Of a stretch of DNA of 35,241 nt, positions 8,835 to 17,315 are shown piece by piece. Origin of the DNA: Oscillospiraceae bacterium (GTDB taxonomy: Bacteria; Bacillota; Clostridia; Oscillospirales; Oscillospiraceae). Location of the stretch: positions 1 through 35,241 of the forward strand of contig JAFQCJ010000006.1 of assembly GCA_017416445.1 (NCBI GenBank), in the 5' to 3' direction. The position numbers were made by a program, and so were the translations under genes. The first letter of the stretch is position 1. The number at the start of each line of letters is the position of its first letter. Under the pieces are notes generated by a model. The model was given only the letters and a program-made list of their open reading frames with translations, had not been told where the DNA came from and did not search any database.

Positions 8835-8847
8835 GGCCTTTTAGGCC
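8835..8847 (+). other. Hairpin at the 5' end of the glnS mRNA
   Basis: GGCCT-TTT-AGGCC lies almost exactly at the predicted transcription start (about 8833), so the message should begin with a 5-bp hairpin. Such structures can protect an mRNA from 5'-end decay; that role is inference. Confidence 0.3.
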
Positions 8848-8879
8848 TCAATACAGTATCTATGAGGAGTGTGAGAAAA

Positions 8880-10619
8880 ATGACCGAGGAAATGAAGACC
8901 CCTGAGACCCCGGAGGTTTCCGAGAGTAAAAACTTCATTCACAATTTTATTGACGAGGACATCGCAGAGGGTGGTCAGTTCCAGGGTATGACCGTTCACA
9001 CCCGTTTCCCCCCCGAGCCTAACGGCTATCTCCATATCGGCCACTGCAAGGCTCTGTGCATCGACTTCGGCACCGCTGAGAAGTACGGTGGCCTGTGCAA
9101 CCTGCGTATGGACGATACCAACCCCGCCAAGGAGGACACCGAGTATGTGGATGCCATCCAGCAGGATATCCACTGGCTGGGCTTCGATTGGGGTGACCGT
9201 TTCTACTACGGCTCCGATTACTTTGAAAAGACGCTGGAGTACGCCTTTGAACTCATCGATAAGGGCCTGGCCTATGTCTGTGAGCTGACTCCCGAGGAGT
9301 TCCGCGCCAACCGCGGCGATGTGGGTATCCCTGCCGTATCCCCCTACCGTGACCGCCCCATTGAGGAGACCCGCGAGCTCTTTAAGAAGATGATCGCCGG
9401 TGAGGTGGAGGAGGGCAAGATGACCCTTCGCGCCAAGATTGATCTTGCTTCCGGCAACTTCAATATGCGCGACCCTGTCATCTACCGTATCCGTTTCATT
9501 GAGCATCACCGTCAGGGCACTCGCTGGTGCGTGTTCCCCATGTACGACTTTGCCCATCCCATTCAGGATGCCCTCGAGGGCATCACCCACAGCCTCTGCT
9601 CTTTGGAGTATGAGGATCACCGCCCCCTGTACGACTGGGTGGTGAACAATGTATCCATTCCCTATCACAAGCCCCGTCAGATCGAGTTTGCCCGCCTTGG
9701 CATCGACCATACCGTCATGTCCAAGCGTAAGCTCCGCCAGCTGGTGGAGGAGGGGCGCGTCTCCGGTTGGGACGATCCCCGTATGCCTACCCTGTGCGGC
9801 CTCCGCCGCCGCGGCTATACCGCCCGCTCCATCCGCAATTTCTGCGAGATGATCGGCGTGGGTAAGACCCCCAGCGTTATCGAGTACGGCACCCTGGAGT
9901 ACTGCCTCCGCGAGGATCTCAATGCCACTGCCGAGCGTACTATGGCGGTGCTGAACCCTGTGAAGCTGACGGTCACCAACTATCCCGAGGGTATGAGTGA
10001 GACCTTCTCTGTGGAGAATAACCCCACCGATCCCTCTCAGGGTACCCATGAGATCACCTTCTCCCGCAATCTGTGGATTGAGGCGGAGGACTTTATGGAG
10101 GAGCCTGTTCCCAAGTATAAGCGCCTGACTCCCGGTGGTTTGGAGTGCCGTTTGAAGGGCACCTACCTTATCCGCTGCACCGGCTGCGTGAAGGATGACA
10201 AGGGCAATGTGGTGGAGGTGCTGTGTGAATACGACCCCGAGTCCCGCGGCGGCAATCCTGCCGATGGCCGTAAGGTAAAGGGTGCTACCATTCACTGGGT
10301 AGATGCCAACAACTGCCTCGATGCCGAGGTGCGCCTCTATGACAACCTCTTCTCCGATGCCCAGCCCGACGGTCCTGACAAGAACTTCCTCGACTGCCTC
10401 AATCCCGAGAGCCTGACGGTGCTGCAGGGCTGCAAGGTAGAGCCGGAGATGGCCCGTGTAGCGGCCGACTTCGACAAGGTGGACAACCGCACCGGTATCA
10501 ATGCCCCCACCTTCCAGTTCATGCGCATGGGCTACTTCTGCCTCGATAACCGCGACAGTAGTGCCGATCACATGGTCTTCAACCGCAGCGTGTCTCTCAA
10601 GGACAGCTTCAAGAAATAA
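8880..10619 (+). CDS. glnS: Glutaminyl-tRNA synthetase
   Basis: A class I enzyme charging tRNA-Gln directly with glutamine. The 579 residues show HIGH at 52-55 within PPEPNGYLHIGH, and the KMSKS equivalent MSKRK at 280-284, the form typical of GlnRS. The characteristic MDDTNPAKE block follows the HIGH region. A two-part beta-barrel anticodon domain fills the C-terminus. An ATG at 8862 is in frame, but it overlaps the GAGGAG ribosome site (8864-8869), so the ATG at 8880 is preferred. The gene stands alone between its own promoter and terminator. Many Gram-positives lack GlnRS and use GatCAB, so its presence is of some interest. Confidence 0.95.
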   Translation: MTEEMKTPETPEVSESKNFIHNFIDEDIAEGGQFQGMTVHTRFPPEPNGYLHIGHCKALCIDFGTAEKYGGLCNLRMDDTNPAKEDTEYVDAIQQDIHWLGFDWGDRFYYGSDYFEKTLEYAFELIDKGLAYVCELTPEEFRANRGDVGIPAVSPYRDRPIEETRELFKKMIAGEVEEGKMTLRAKIDLASGNFNMRDPVIYRIRFIEHHRQGTRWCVFPMYDFAHPIQDALEGITHSLCSLEYEDHRPLYDWVVNNVSIPYHKPRQIEFARLGIDHTVMSKRKLRQLVEEGRVSGWDDPRMPTLCGLRRRGYTARSIRNFCEMIGVGKTPSVIEYGTLEYCLREDLNATAERTMAVLNPVKLTVTNYPEGMSETFSVENNPTDPSQGTHEITFSRNLWIEAEDFMEEPVPKYKRLTPGGLECRLKGTYLIRCTGCVKDDKGNVVEVLCEYDPESRGGNPADGRKVKGATIHWVDANNCLDAEVRLYDNLFSDAQPDGPDKNFLDCLNPESLTVLQGCKVEPEMARVAADFDKVDNRTGINAPTFQFMRMGYFCLDNRDSSADHMVFNRSVSLKDSFKK

Positions 10620-10628
10620 TTCCCTGTG

Positions 10629-10666
10629 AAAAACCGCTTTGGATCCATGTCCAAAGCGGTTTTTTT
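10629..10666 (+). terminator. Terminator of glnS
   Basis: A perfect 15-bp stem (10629-10643 with 10650-10664) on a 6-base loop, with a T-run of seven at the end. It begins about 10 bases after the glnS stop codon. Confidence 0.93.
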
Positions 10667-10691
10667 CATGTTCTTTCCCCTCAAAAGCATG

Positions 10692-10720
10692 TTGTCATCT
10701 GTGGGGAAATATGGTATACT
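10692..10720 (+). promoter_or_regulatory. Sigma-A promoter of the ddl-murF-prfA operon
   Basis: TTGTCA at 10692-10697 and TATACT at 10715-10720, 17 bases apart, with TGG before the -10 box (extended -10). It drives a run of eight closely packed genes that ends at the terminator near 19781. Confidence 0.82.
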
Positions 10721-10746
10721 AATAAACTGTATTCGTATGTGTTTAT

Positions 10747-10762
10747 CTCGGCCTGTGCCGAG
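10747..10762 (+). other. Hairpin upstream of the ddl ribosome site
   Basis: CTCGGC-CTGT-GCCGAG is a perfect 6-bp stem ending four bases before AAAGGAGG. It may influence access to the ribosome site. No T-run follows, so it is not a terminator. Confidence 0.3.
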
Positions 10763-10781
10763 TGAAAAGGAGGATTCTCGT

Positions 10782-11843
10782 ATGAAGATCGTTGTGCTCT
10801 CCGGCGGATTGTGTACCGAACGCCATGTAGGCCTCGTCAGTGGCAGCGGCGTGTGCCGCGCATTGCGGGAGAAGGGACATCAGGCCATTTTCGTGGATAT
10901 GTTTATGGGCCTTGAGGACTATACCGGCGATCTTGCCAATATTTTCGATGCACCCGATGGACTGTTGGGCCACGCGGCCATCGAAACGGAGGCTCCCGAT
11001 CTGGAGGCCGTCCGCGCTGCCCGCAAGGATCAGAGCCCGTCTCTGATCGGTAAGGATGTGCTGATGGTCTGTGCCATGGCTGATGTGGTGTTCCTCGCCA
11101 TGCACGGTGCCAATGGGGAAGATGGTCGTATTCAGGCTACCCTGGATCTTCTGGGTGTACCCTATACCGGCTCCGGTTACCTTGGCAGCGGTATGGCCAT
11201 GGATAAGGCGGTTACCAAGCGGACGATGGACACTCTTGGCATCCGCACCGCCCCTTGGCATGATGTGTATTATACCGAGTCCGACATCCCTGCCCTGGTG
11301 GAGAAACTGGAAGTCCCCTGTGCCGTGAAGGTGGTCAACGGCGGCAGCTCCATCGGCGTTGCCCTGCCCGATACGAAGGAAGAACTGGATCAGGCACTTC
11401 GGGAGTTGCTGCATTTTGGCGGTCATGTGGTGGTGGAGAAGAAAATCTACGGACGCGAGATCAATGTAGCGGTGTTGGGTGACACCTATCTCCCCGCAGT
11501 GGAGATCATCCCTAAGGGCGAGTATTTCGACTACGAGTCCAAATATCAAAAAGGCGGCGCAGTGGAGATTTGCCCTGCCCCCATTACCGAAGAAGAACAG
11601 CGTCAGCTGGGGGAGATGGCGGTGCGCCTCCATAAAGGGATCGGTCTGAGCGTCTACTCTCGTGCTGACTTCATCCTTGATGAGGATGGCAATGGCTGGT
11701 GTCTGGAGATCAACACCCTCCCCGGTATGACGCCTACCAGCCTTGTGCCGCAGGAAGCGGCGGCAGTGGGCATCAGCTATGCGGACCTCTGCGAGAAGAT
11801 CGTGCTGGATTCCCTTGCGGTGAGAAAGGCAGAGCGGGCATGA
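10782..11843 (+). CDS. ddl: D-alanine--D-alanine ligase
   Basis: An ATP-grasp enzyme of 353 residues that makes the D-Ala-D-Ala dipeptide for peptidoglycan. Visible features are the N-terminal VLSGG loop, MHGANGEDGRIQ, the serine-glycine loop GGSSIGV in the ATP-grasp core, and the metal-binding end LEINTLPGMTPTS. The frame runs further upstream through the leader, but the ATG at 10782 has AAAGGAGG at the right distance and begins the conserved MKIVVLSGG. It overlaps murF as ATGA, putting dipeptide synthesis directly before the enzyme that uses it. A D-Ala-D-Lac variant cannot be excluded by eye, but nothing points to one. Confidence 0.94.
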   Translation: MKIVVLSGGLCTERHVGLVSGSGVCRALREKGHQAIFVDMFMGLEDYTGDLANIFDAPDGLLGHAAIETEAPDLEAVRAARKDQSPSLIGKDVLMVCAMADVVFLAMHGANGEDGRIQATLDLLGVPYTGSGYLGSGMAMDKAVTKRTMDTLGIRTAPWHDVYYTESDIPALVEKLEVPCAVKVVNGGSSIGVALPDTKEELDQALRELLHFGGHVVVEKKIYGREINVAVLGDTYLPAVEIIPKGEYFDYESKYQKGGAVEICPAPITEEEQRQLGEMAVRLHKGIGLSVYSRADFILDEDGNGWCLEINTLPGMTPTSLVPQEAAAVGISYADLCEKIVLDSLAVRKAERA

Positions 11844-13192
11844 GAAGCTATTCTGTGATGGATATCTGCCTTGCGGTGAAGGGAGCTTTACTCCAGGGCG
11901 ATGGACAGATGATGGTGCGCACCATTACCACCGACAGCCGTAAGATCGAAGAGGGCTCTCTCTTCATCCCGCTGGTAGGGGAGCGCTTTGACGGGCATGA
12001 CTACATTGCCTCTGCGCTGAAAGACGGTGCTGCAGGCTGTTTCACCTCCAAGCTGCCTTTTGACACAATGGAGGGGAAATTCTACATTCTCGTGGAGGAC
12101 ACCCTCCTGGCGCTGAAGGCACTGGCCTCCTGGTATCGCGGTGAGTTCGACCTGCCCATGGTGCAGATCACGGGTTCTGCAGGCAAGACCACCACCAAGG
12201 AGATGGTGGCCTCGGTGCTGAGCCAAAAGTTTTCCACATTGAAAACGGAGGCCAATTTCAATAACGCCATTGGCACGCCCCAGACGCTGCTGCGCCTTGA
12301 CGATACCCATGAGGCCGCTGTCATCGAAACGGGCATGAATCATTTTGACGAGATCCGCTACTTGGGTGACATGGTGCGTCCCGATGTGGCCATCATCACC
12401 AATGTAGGCGATGCCCATGTGGAGAACCTGGGCGGCACACGCTTGGGCGTACTGCAGGCCAAGAGCGAGATTTTTGATAACCTCAAGAGCGACGGTCTTG
12501 CCATTTTGAATGGCGACGATGCCCTACTCCGTGAACTGCGTCCCAATTTCCGTACGGTGCTGTGCGGCAAGGGGGAGAACTGCCATGTCCGCGTCAGCGA
12601 GATTGTGGAGCGTGGCATTGAGGGGATGGACTGTACCATTACCACGGAGAAGGAAAGCTACGCGGTGCACATCCCGTCTCCCGGTGCTTTTATGATCTAT
12701 CCCGCCTCCATGGCAGTAGCGGTGGGAGAGTATCTGGGCCTCACGGTGGAGGAAATTGTCCGCGGTATCGCTGCCTACACCTCTGTAGGCAGTCGTATGC
12801 GGGTGGTGCGCAAAGGTGACCGCCTTATGATCGACGATTGCTACAACGCCAACCCCCAGGCCATGGAACAGGCGCTGGAGACTCTTGCCAAGACCGATGT
12901 GCCCCGCCGCATGGCGGTGCTGGGCGACATGGGTGAGCTGGGTGACTTGACGGCACAGGCACATCGCCGGGTCGGTGAAGTGACGGCCCGGCTGGGCATC
13001 GACACCGTGGTGGCGATTGGGGAGAAATCCCGTGCTATCGCCGAGGGAAATCCCAAGGCATTGTGGTTTGCCACATTGGAGGAGGCACTGTCCGCCATCG
13101 TGGAGCAGTTCACTGATGGTACTGCTGTGCTGGTGAAGGCATCCCACGCTATGGAATTTACAAAAATCGTAAAGAAGCTGGAAGAAGTATAA
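11840..13192 (+). CDS. murF: UDP-MurNAc-tripeptide--D-Ala-D-Ala ligase MurF
   Basis: A 450-residue Mur ligase that adds D-Ala-D-Ala to UDP-MurNAc-tripeptide, the last cytoplasmic step of the peptidoglycan precursor. It shows the Mur N-terminal domain with ITTDSRKIEEGSLF, the P-loop GSAGKTTTK beginning at residue 112, TEANFNNAIGTP typical of MurF, and the C-terminal domain with DDCYNANPQAM. The start at 11840 shares ATGA with the ddl stop. The open frame continues upstream, but only within ddl. The length is normal for the family. Confidence 0.95.
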   Translation: MRSYSVMDICLAVKGALLQGDGQMMVRTITTDSRKIEEGSLFIPLVGERFDGHDYIASALKDGAAGCFTSKLPFDTMEGKFYILVEDTLLALKALASWYRGEFDLPMVQITGSAGKTTTKEMVASVLSQKFSTLKTEANFNNAIGTPQTLLRLDDTHEAAVIETGMNHFDEIRYLGDMVRPDVAIITNVGDAHVENLGGTRLGVLQAKSEIFDNLKSDGLAILNGDDALLRELRPNFRTVLCGKGENCHVRVSEIVERGIEGMDCTITTEKESYAVHIPSPGAFMIYPASMAVAVGEYLGLTVEEIVRGIAAYTSVGSRMRVVRKGDRLMIDDCYNANPQAMEQALETLAKTDVPRRMAVLGDMGELGDLTAQAHRRVGEVTARLGIDTVVAIGEKSRAIAEGNPKALWFATLEEALSAIVEQFTDGTAVLVKASHAMEFTKIVKKLEEV

Positions 13193-13196
13193 GAAA

Positions 13197-15101
13197 ATGG
13201 TTGATATTTTCCTGAAGGATGTTGTCAAATCCTTCGACTTGGAAAAGAAAATACTGGACGGCCTTACCTTTCAGGTGGACAGCGGTGAGCGCGTTGGTTT
13301 GCTGGGACGCAACGGTGCGGGAAAGAGCACGGTGTTCCGTCTGTTAACGGGAGAGCTGGATCCGGACGAGGGTGAAGTGACCATTGCCTCTGGCCGCCGT
13401 GTGGGCCTTATTTCCCAGATCCCTGTGTATCCTGCAGGATACACGGTGGACGATGTGCTGGAGACGGCATTTGGCCGTATGCTGCGCCTTAAAGAGGAGA
13501 TGGATGCCCTTACCGAACGCATGGCGGCAGGGGAGAGCGGCGAGGAAGTACTGCGGCGCTACGGGGAGCTGACGGCCCGCTTCGAGGCGCTGGGTGGCTA
13601 TGATACCCAGACCGCCAAGAACAAGGTGGCGGCAGGTCTCGATATCTCCGCCGAGATGCGTGCCCAGCTCTTTGAACTTCTCTCCGGCGGTGAGAAGACC
13701 CGCGTCAATCTCGCCCGTCTTATTCTGGAGGATACGGACATCCTCCTGCTGGACGAGCCCACCAACCATCTGGATTTGCAGGCCACGGAGTGGCTGGAGG
13801 AATATCTGCGCAAGTTCCGGGGTACGGTGGTGACCATCAGCCATGACCGCTACTTTCTGGACCGTACCGTTTCCCGTATCATTGAGATCGACGGCGGCAG
13901 GGCGGAGTTCTATTCCGGCAACTACAGCTTCTATGCTGTGGAAAAAGAGCGCCGCTATCAGGAGAGGATGAAGCAGTATCTGAAGGAACAGGCCAAGATC
14001 AAGCAGCTGGAAGAGGCTGTGGAGCGGACGCGCCTGTGGGCTTTTATGGGTAATGATGACCTCTATAAGCGTGCTTTCAGCATGGAAAAGCGCATTGAGC
14101 GTATGCGTACCACTGCCAAACCCACCAAGGGACGGAAGATGGATGCCCGCTTTGCCAGCCGGGAGTTCCATGGGGATGAGATTTTGCAGATCAAGGGGTT
14201 GACCAAGTCCTTTGACGAACGCACCCTCTTCTCTGATATCTATCTCCGCATCGAGGGTGGTGAGCGTATTGCCCTCGTAGGAGAGAACGGAACGGGCAAG
14301 ACCACCCTGCTGAACATTTTAACGGGTCGTGAGGATGCCGACCGCGGAAATGTAAAAACGGGGCCTTCTGTCCGCTCGGCCTATCTGGAGCAGGTCATCC
14401 ACTTCGATGACCCCAACCGCAATCTGGTGGATACCATGCTCTATGCCAAGAAGAATCTCTCCACCCAGAGTGCCCGGAATCGCCTTGCCTCCTATCAGTT
14501 CCGCGGCGAGGATGTGTTCAAGAGCGTGTCCGTCCTCTCCGGCGGTGAAATGAGCCGCTTGCGCCTTTGTATGCTGATGGATGAGGAGATCAATTTTCTT
14601 ATTCTGGACGAGCCTACCAACCATCTGGACATTGACAGCCGTGAGTGGATCGAGGAGGCGGTGGAGGCCTTCGACGGTACGCTGCTTTTTGTCAGCCATG
14701 ACCGCTATTTTATCAACCGCTTCGCCACCCGTGTGTGGGAGCTGGCGGAGGGGACCATCACCGATTACCCCATGGGCTTTGCCCAGTACCGCAGCCTCAA
14801 GGAGGCTGAGGCCCGGGAAAAACCTGCCCCTGCGGCTCCTGTGAAGAAGGGGGATACCCGTGTGCGGAATGAAAACCGCAACCAGCGGGCTGCGCGGCGG
14901 CAGCTGACCATCTGTGAAAATGCCATTGCCAAGCTGGAGGCGGCCATCGCCCGACTGGACGAGGATATGGAAGCGGTGGCCTGCGATGCGGCGAAACTGG
15001 CGGAAGTATATGAGAAGAAACAGGAGACGGAGGCCCTTTTGGAGCAGGAGATGCTGCGGTGGGAGGAGCTGTCCCTTGTATTGGAGGATTGCGAAGTATG
15101 A
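13197..15101 (+). CDS. ABC-F family ATPase (ribosome-associated type)
   Basis: A soluble protein of 634 residues with two ABC domains and no membrane segment. Walker A occurs at 37-45 (GRNGAGKST) and 362-370 (GENGTGKTT), with signatures LSGGEKTR at 162-169 and LSGGEMSR from 447. Both Walker B stretches read LDEPTNHLD. A charged helical linker between the domains (about 240-310) is the ribosome-contacting element of ABC-F proteins, and a C-terminal coiled coil (about 560-630) resembles that of YdiF/Uup-type members. These act on stalled or assembling ribosomes; some subfamilies give antibiotic resistance, but nothing here marks this one as such. It sits four bases after murF with a weak GAAGAAG ribosome site, so reinitiation is likely. 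Confidence 0.9.
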   Translation: MVDIFLKDVVKSFDLEKKILDGLTFQVDSGERVGLLGRNGAGKSTVFRLLTGELDPDEGEVTIASGRRVGLISQIPVYPAGYTVDDVLETAFGRMLRLKEEMDALTERMAAGESGEEVLRRYGELTARFEALGGYDTQTAKNKVAAGLDISAEMRAQLFELLSGGEKTRVNLARLILEDTDILLLDEPTNHLDLQATEWLEEYLRKFRGTVVTISHDRYFLDRTVSRIIEIDGGRAEFYSGNYSFYAVEKERRYQERMKQYLKEQAKIKQLEEAVERTRLWAFMGNDDLYKRAFSMEKRIERMRTTAKPTKGRKMDARFASREFHGDEILQIKGLTKSFDERTLFSDIYLRIEGGERIALVGENGTGKTTLLNILTGREDADRGNVKTGPSVRSAYLEQVIHFDDPNRNLVDTMLYAKKNLSTQSARNRLASYQFRGEDVFKSVSVLSGGEMSRLRLCMLMDEEINFLILDEPTNHLDIDSREWIEEAVEAFDGTLLFVSHDRYFINRFATRVWELAEGTITDYPMGFAQYRSLKEAEAREKPAPAAPVKKGDTRVRNENRNQRAARRQLTICENAIAKLEAAIARLDEDMEAVACDAAKLAEVYEKKQETEALLEQEMLRWEELSLVLEDCEV

Positions 15102-15595
15102 GTGATGTGTTGTGTATCTATTACTCTTTTAGCGGCAATACCCGCCGCGCCATGAAGGAGATTGCCGAGCAGCTGGATGCGGAGATCGTGGCCATTGATG
15201 ACGGAGCTGACCGCAACGGCTTTGCCGGTTTCATGAGTGCAGGCCGCGATGCCATGCGCCGCTCCACCGCACCGTTGAAGCCCTTTACCACCGATCGTCC
15301 CATTGAGGAATACAAGATGGTCATCGTGGGCAGCCCTGTGTGGGCAGGCCGCTGCAGCAGCCCGATCCGCGGCCTCTTAAAACGCCGCGGTCTGGAGATG
15401 AGCCGCGTCAGCTATGTTATCACCCGCAGCGGCAGCCGGCGCTGTGAGAGTGTGTTTGATCAGATGGATCTCTATACTAAGGAAAAACATCTTTTCGATG
15501 TCTCCCTCTGGCCCGGTAGCGTGGGCTACGCCTTCTGGCGTGATAAGTTTATTGGCGATGTCAGGCGCTATTTGGAGGAAAACCATGCTGGATAA
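15098..15595 (+). CDS. Flavodoxin-like protein
   Basis: A 165-residue protein with a flavodoxin-type FMN-binding start: YYSFSGNTR at about 8-16 is the phosphate loop. SPVWAGRCSSPIRGLL follows at the position where the family contacts the flavin ring. It is probably a small electron carrier or quinone-reductase-like protein in the cytoplasm; the partner is unknown. The ATG at 15098 shares ATGA with the ABC-F stop, and the last 11 bases overlap prfA. It is probably carried in the operon for coordinated expression rather than a direct role in translation. Confidence 0.8.
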   Translation: MSDVLCIYYSFSGNTRRAMKEIAEQLDAEIVAIDDGADRNGFAGFMSAGRDAMRRSTAPLKPFTTDRPIEEYKMVIVGSPVWAGRCSSPIRGLLKRRGLEMSRVSYVITRSGSRRCESVFDQMDLYTKEKHLFDVSLWPGSVGYAFWRDKFIGDVRRYLEENHAG

Positions 15596-16655
15596 GCTGA
15601 AATCTGTTGCCGCACGCTTTGATAAGATCGTGGAGCAGCTGGCCGATCCCGCCGTCTACAGTGACCGCGAGACGCTGACAAAGCTCTCCCGTGAGCAGAA
15701 GGAATTGCAGGATGTTGTGGAGGCCTATCGCGCCCTTGTCTCCTGCGAGGATACGATTGCACAGGCCACACAGATGCTCTCCGATCCCGAACTGCGGGAA
15801 CTGGCGCAGGAAGAACTGCAGGAGGCCAAAGCACGCCGGGAGGAATTGCTGGAAGAGGTGAAGGTCCTGCTGTTGCCCCGTGATCCCAACGACAACAAGA
15901 ATGTGGTGCTGGAGATCCGCGCCGGTATCGGCGGAGAAGAGGGGGCGCTGTTTGCCGCAGACCTGCTGCGGATGTACACCATGTACGCCGAGCGCCGGGG
16001 TTTTTCTATGGATATCGTCTCCCTCAATGAGACAGAATTGGGTGGCGTGAAAGAAGTGGTTGCCACTATCGAGGGCAGCGGCGCCTACTCCCGCCTGAAG
16101 TTTGAGGCGGGTACGCACCGGGTCCAGCGTGTACCGGAGACGGAGTCCTCCGGCCGCATCCAGACCTCTGCTGCCACCGTGGCGGTGATGCCCGAGGCAG
16201 AAGAGGTGGAGTTCACCATCGATCCCTCCGAGCTGCAGATCGACACCTACCGCTCCTCCGGTGCCGGTGGTCAGCATGTGAATAAGACCGAGTCCGCTAT
16301 CCGCATCACCCATCTGCCTACCGGTACGGTGGTGGAGTGTCAGGATGAGCGCAGCCAGCACAAAAACCGTGAACGCGCTTTGAAGATTCTCCGCTCCCGG
16401 CTATATGAGGCAGAGATGGAGAAACAGAACGCCGCCATCGCCAAGGAACGCAAGCAGCAGGTGGGCAGCGGCGACCGCAGCGGTAAGATCCGTACCTACA
16501 ACTTTCCCCAGAACCGTGTGACGGACCACCGCTTGACGGGGGATAACAAGAATTTCAACATTGCCGCCGTTATGAACGGCGACCTGGACAATATTATCGA
16601 CGCCCTCACGACTGCTGCACAGGCTGAGCGTTTGCAGCAGCGTGAGGAGGAATAA
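15585..16655 (+). CDS. prfA: Peptide chain release factor 1
   Basis: RF1 (356 residues) releases the finished peptide at UAA and UAG. The catalytic GGQ is at 228-230 within [12 protein letters not shown]. The codon-recognition motif reads PET (within [10 protein letters not shown]), matching the RF1 P-x-T form rather than the RF2 SPF. The start at 15585 is preceded by TTTGGAGGAA and overlaps the flavodoxin gene by 11 bases; the longer upstream open frame is out of context. In many Firmicutes prfA is followed by prmC, which methylates the GGQ Gln. Here it is followed by a LUD-domain gene. Confidence 0.96.
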   Translation: MLDKLKSVAARFDKIVEQLADPAVYSDRETLTKLSREQKELQDVVEAYRALVSCEDTIAQATQMLSDPELRELAQEELQEAKARREELLEEVKVLLLPRDPNDNKNVVLEIRAGIGGEEGALFAADLLRMYTMYAERRGFSMDIVSLNETELGGVKEVVATIEGSGAYSRLKFEAGTHRVQRVPETESSGRIQTSAATVAVMPEAEEVEFTIDPSELQIDTYRSSGAGGQHVNKTESAIRITHLPTGTVVECQDERSQHKNRERALKILRSRLYEAEMEKQNAAIAKERKQQVGSGDRSGKIRTYNFPQNRVTDHRLTGDNKNFNIAAVMNGDLDNIIDALTTAAQAERLQQREEE

Positions 16656-16672
16656 GAAAGGGGAACACGACC

Positions 16673-17314
16673 ATGCTGCAGCCCATCAAAATGCAATACG
16701 ACAAGTCCGGCCCCCGTGTGGCCGAGGCCCTGCGCCGCAACCACTTCGATGCCTATTACTTCTCTACCCGTGAAGAGGCAATTGAGAAGATTATGGAGCT
16801 GATCCCCTCCGAGGATACCGTCTCCTGGGGCGGCACCGCCACGGTGGACGAACTGGGCATCAAAGAGCTTCTCCGTCAACGGGGTCAGAAGCTGTTGGAC
16901 CGCGATACTGCCAAGGATATGGAAGAGCGTATGGCGATCATGCGCGCTGGCCTGACCGCTGACACCTTCTTGATGTCCTCCAACGCCATCACCGAGAAGG
17001 GCGAACTCTATAACATCGACGGAAACGGCAACCGCGTGGCAGCCCTGTGCTTCGGCCCTAAGAGCGTCATCGTGGTGGCGGGCATGAATAAGGTGGTGGC
17101 CGATATGGATGCCGCCGTGTCCCGCGTGCGCCATTTTGCCGCCCCGGCCAATGTGCAGCGCTTTGCGGGCAACCCCACCCCTTGCTTTGTCAACGGACAG
17201 TGTGCCGATTGTCACAGTGAGGCATGTGTCTGCGCATATTTGGTGGCGACCCGCGTCTCCCGTCCCGCAGGGAAGATCAAAGTCGTACTGATCGGAGAAG
17301 ATTTGGGAATCTAA
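16673..17314 (+). CDS. LUD-domain (lactate utilization-like) protein
   Basis: A 213-residue protein of the LUD family (formerly DUF162), related to LutC/YkgG subunits of lactate oxidation but common as a stand-alone gene in Clostridia. It shows the family's VSWGGTATVDELG (about 50-62) and LMSSNAITEKGELYNIDGNGNRV (about 100-122). A Cys cluster near the C-terminus (171, 177, 180, 185, 187) could bind an iron-sulfur cluster or another metal. No lutA or lutB is nearby, so lactate oxidation cannot be inferred. A ribosome site AAAGGGG precedes the ATG, and the next gene begins one base after its stop. Confidence 0.85.
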   Translation: MLQPIKMQYDKSGPRVAEALRRNHFDAYYFSTREEAIEKIMELIPSEDTVSWGGTATVDELGIKELLRQRGQKLLDRDTAKDMEERMAIMRAGLTADTFLMSSNAITEKGELYNIDGNGNRVAALCFGPKSVIVVAGMNKVVADMDAAVSRVRHFAAPANVQRFAGNPTPCFVNGQCADCHSEACVCAYLVATRVSRPAGKIKVVLIGEDLGI

Positions 17315-17315
17315 G

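Noticed and set aside
8841..10571. A 576-codon minus-strand frame opposite glnS
   Set aside because: Same reason: an antisense shadow of a highly biased gene, with low-complexity composition and no start signals.
13197..15101. Calling the ABC-F protein an antibiotic-resistance factor
   Set aside because: Resistance subfamilies are usually marked by context or by an extended interdomain linker. This one lies in a housekeeping operon and has a normal linker.
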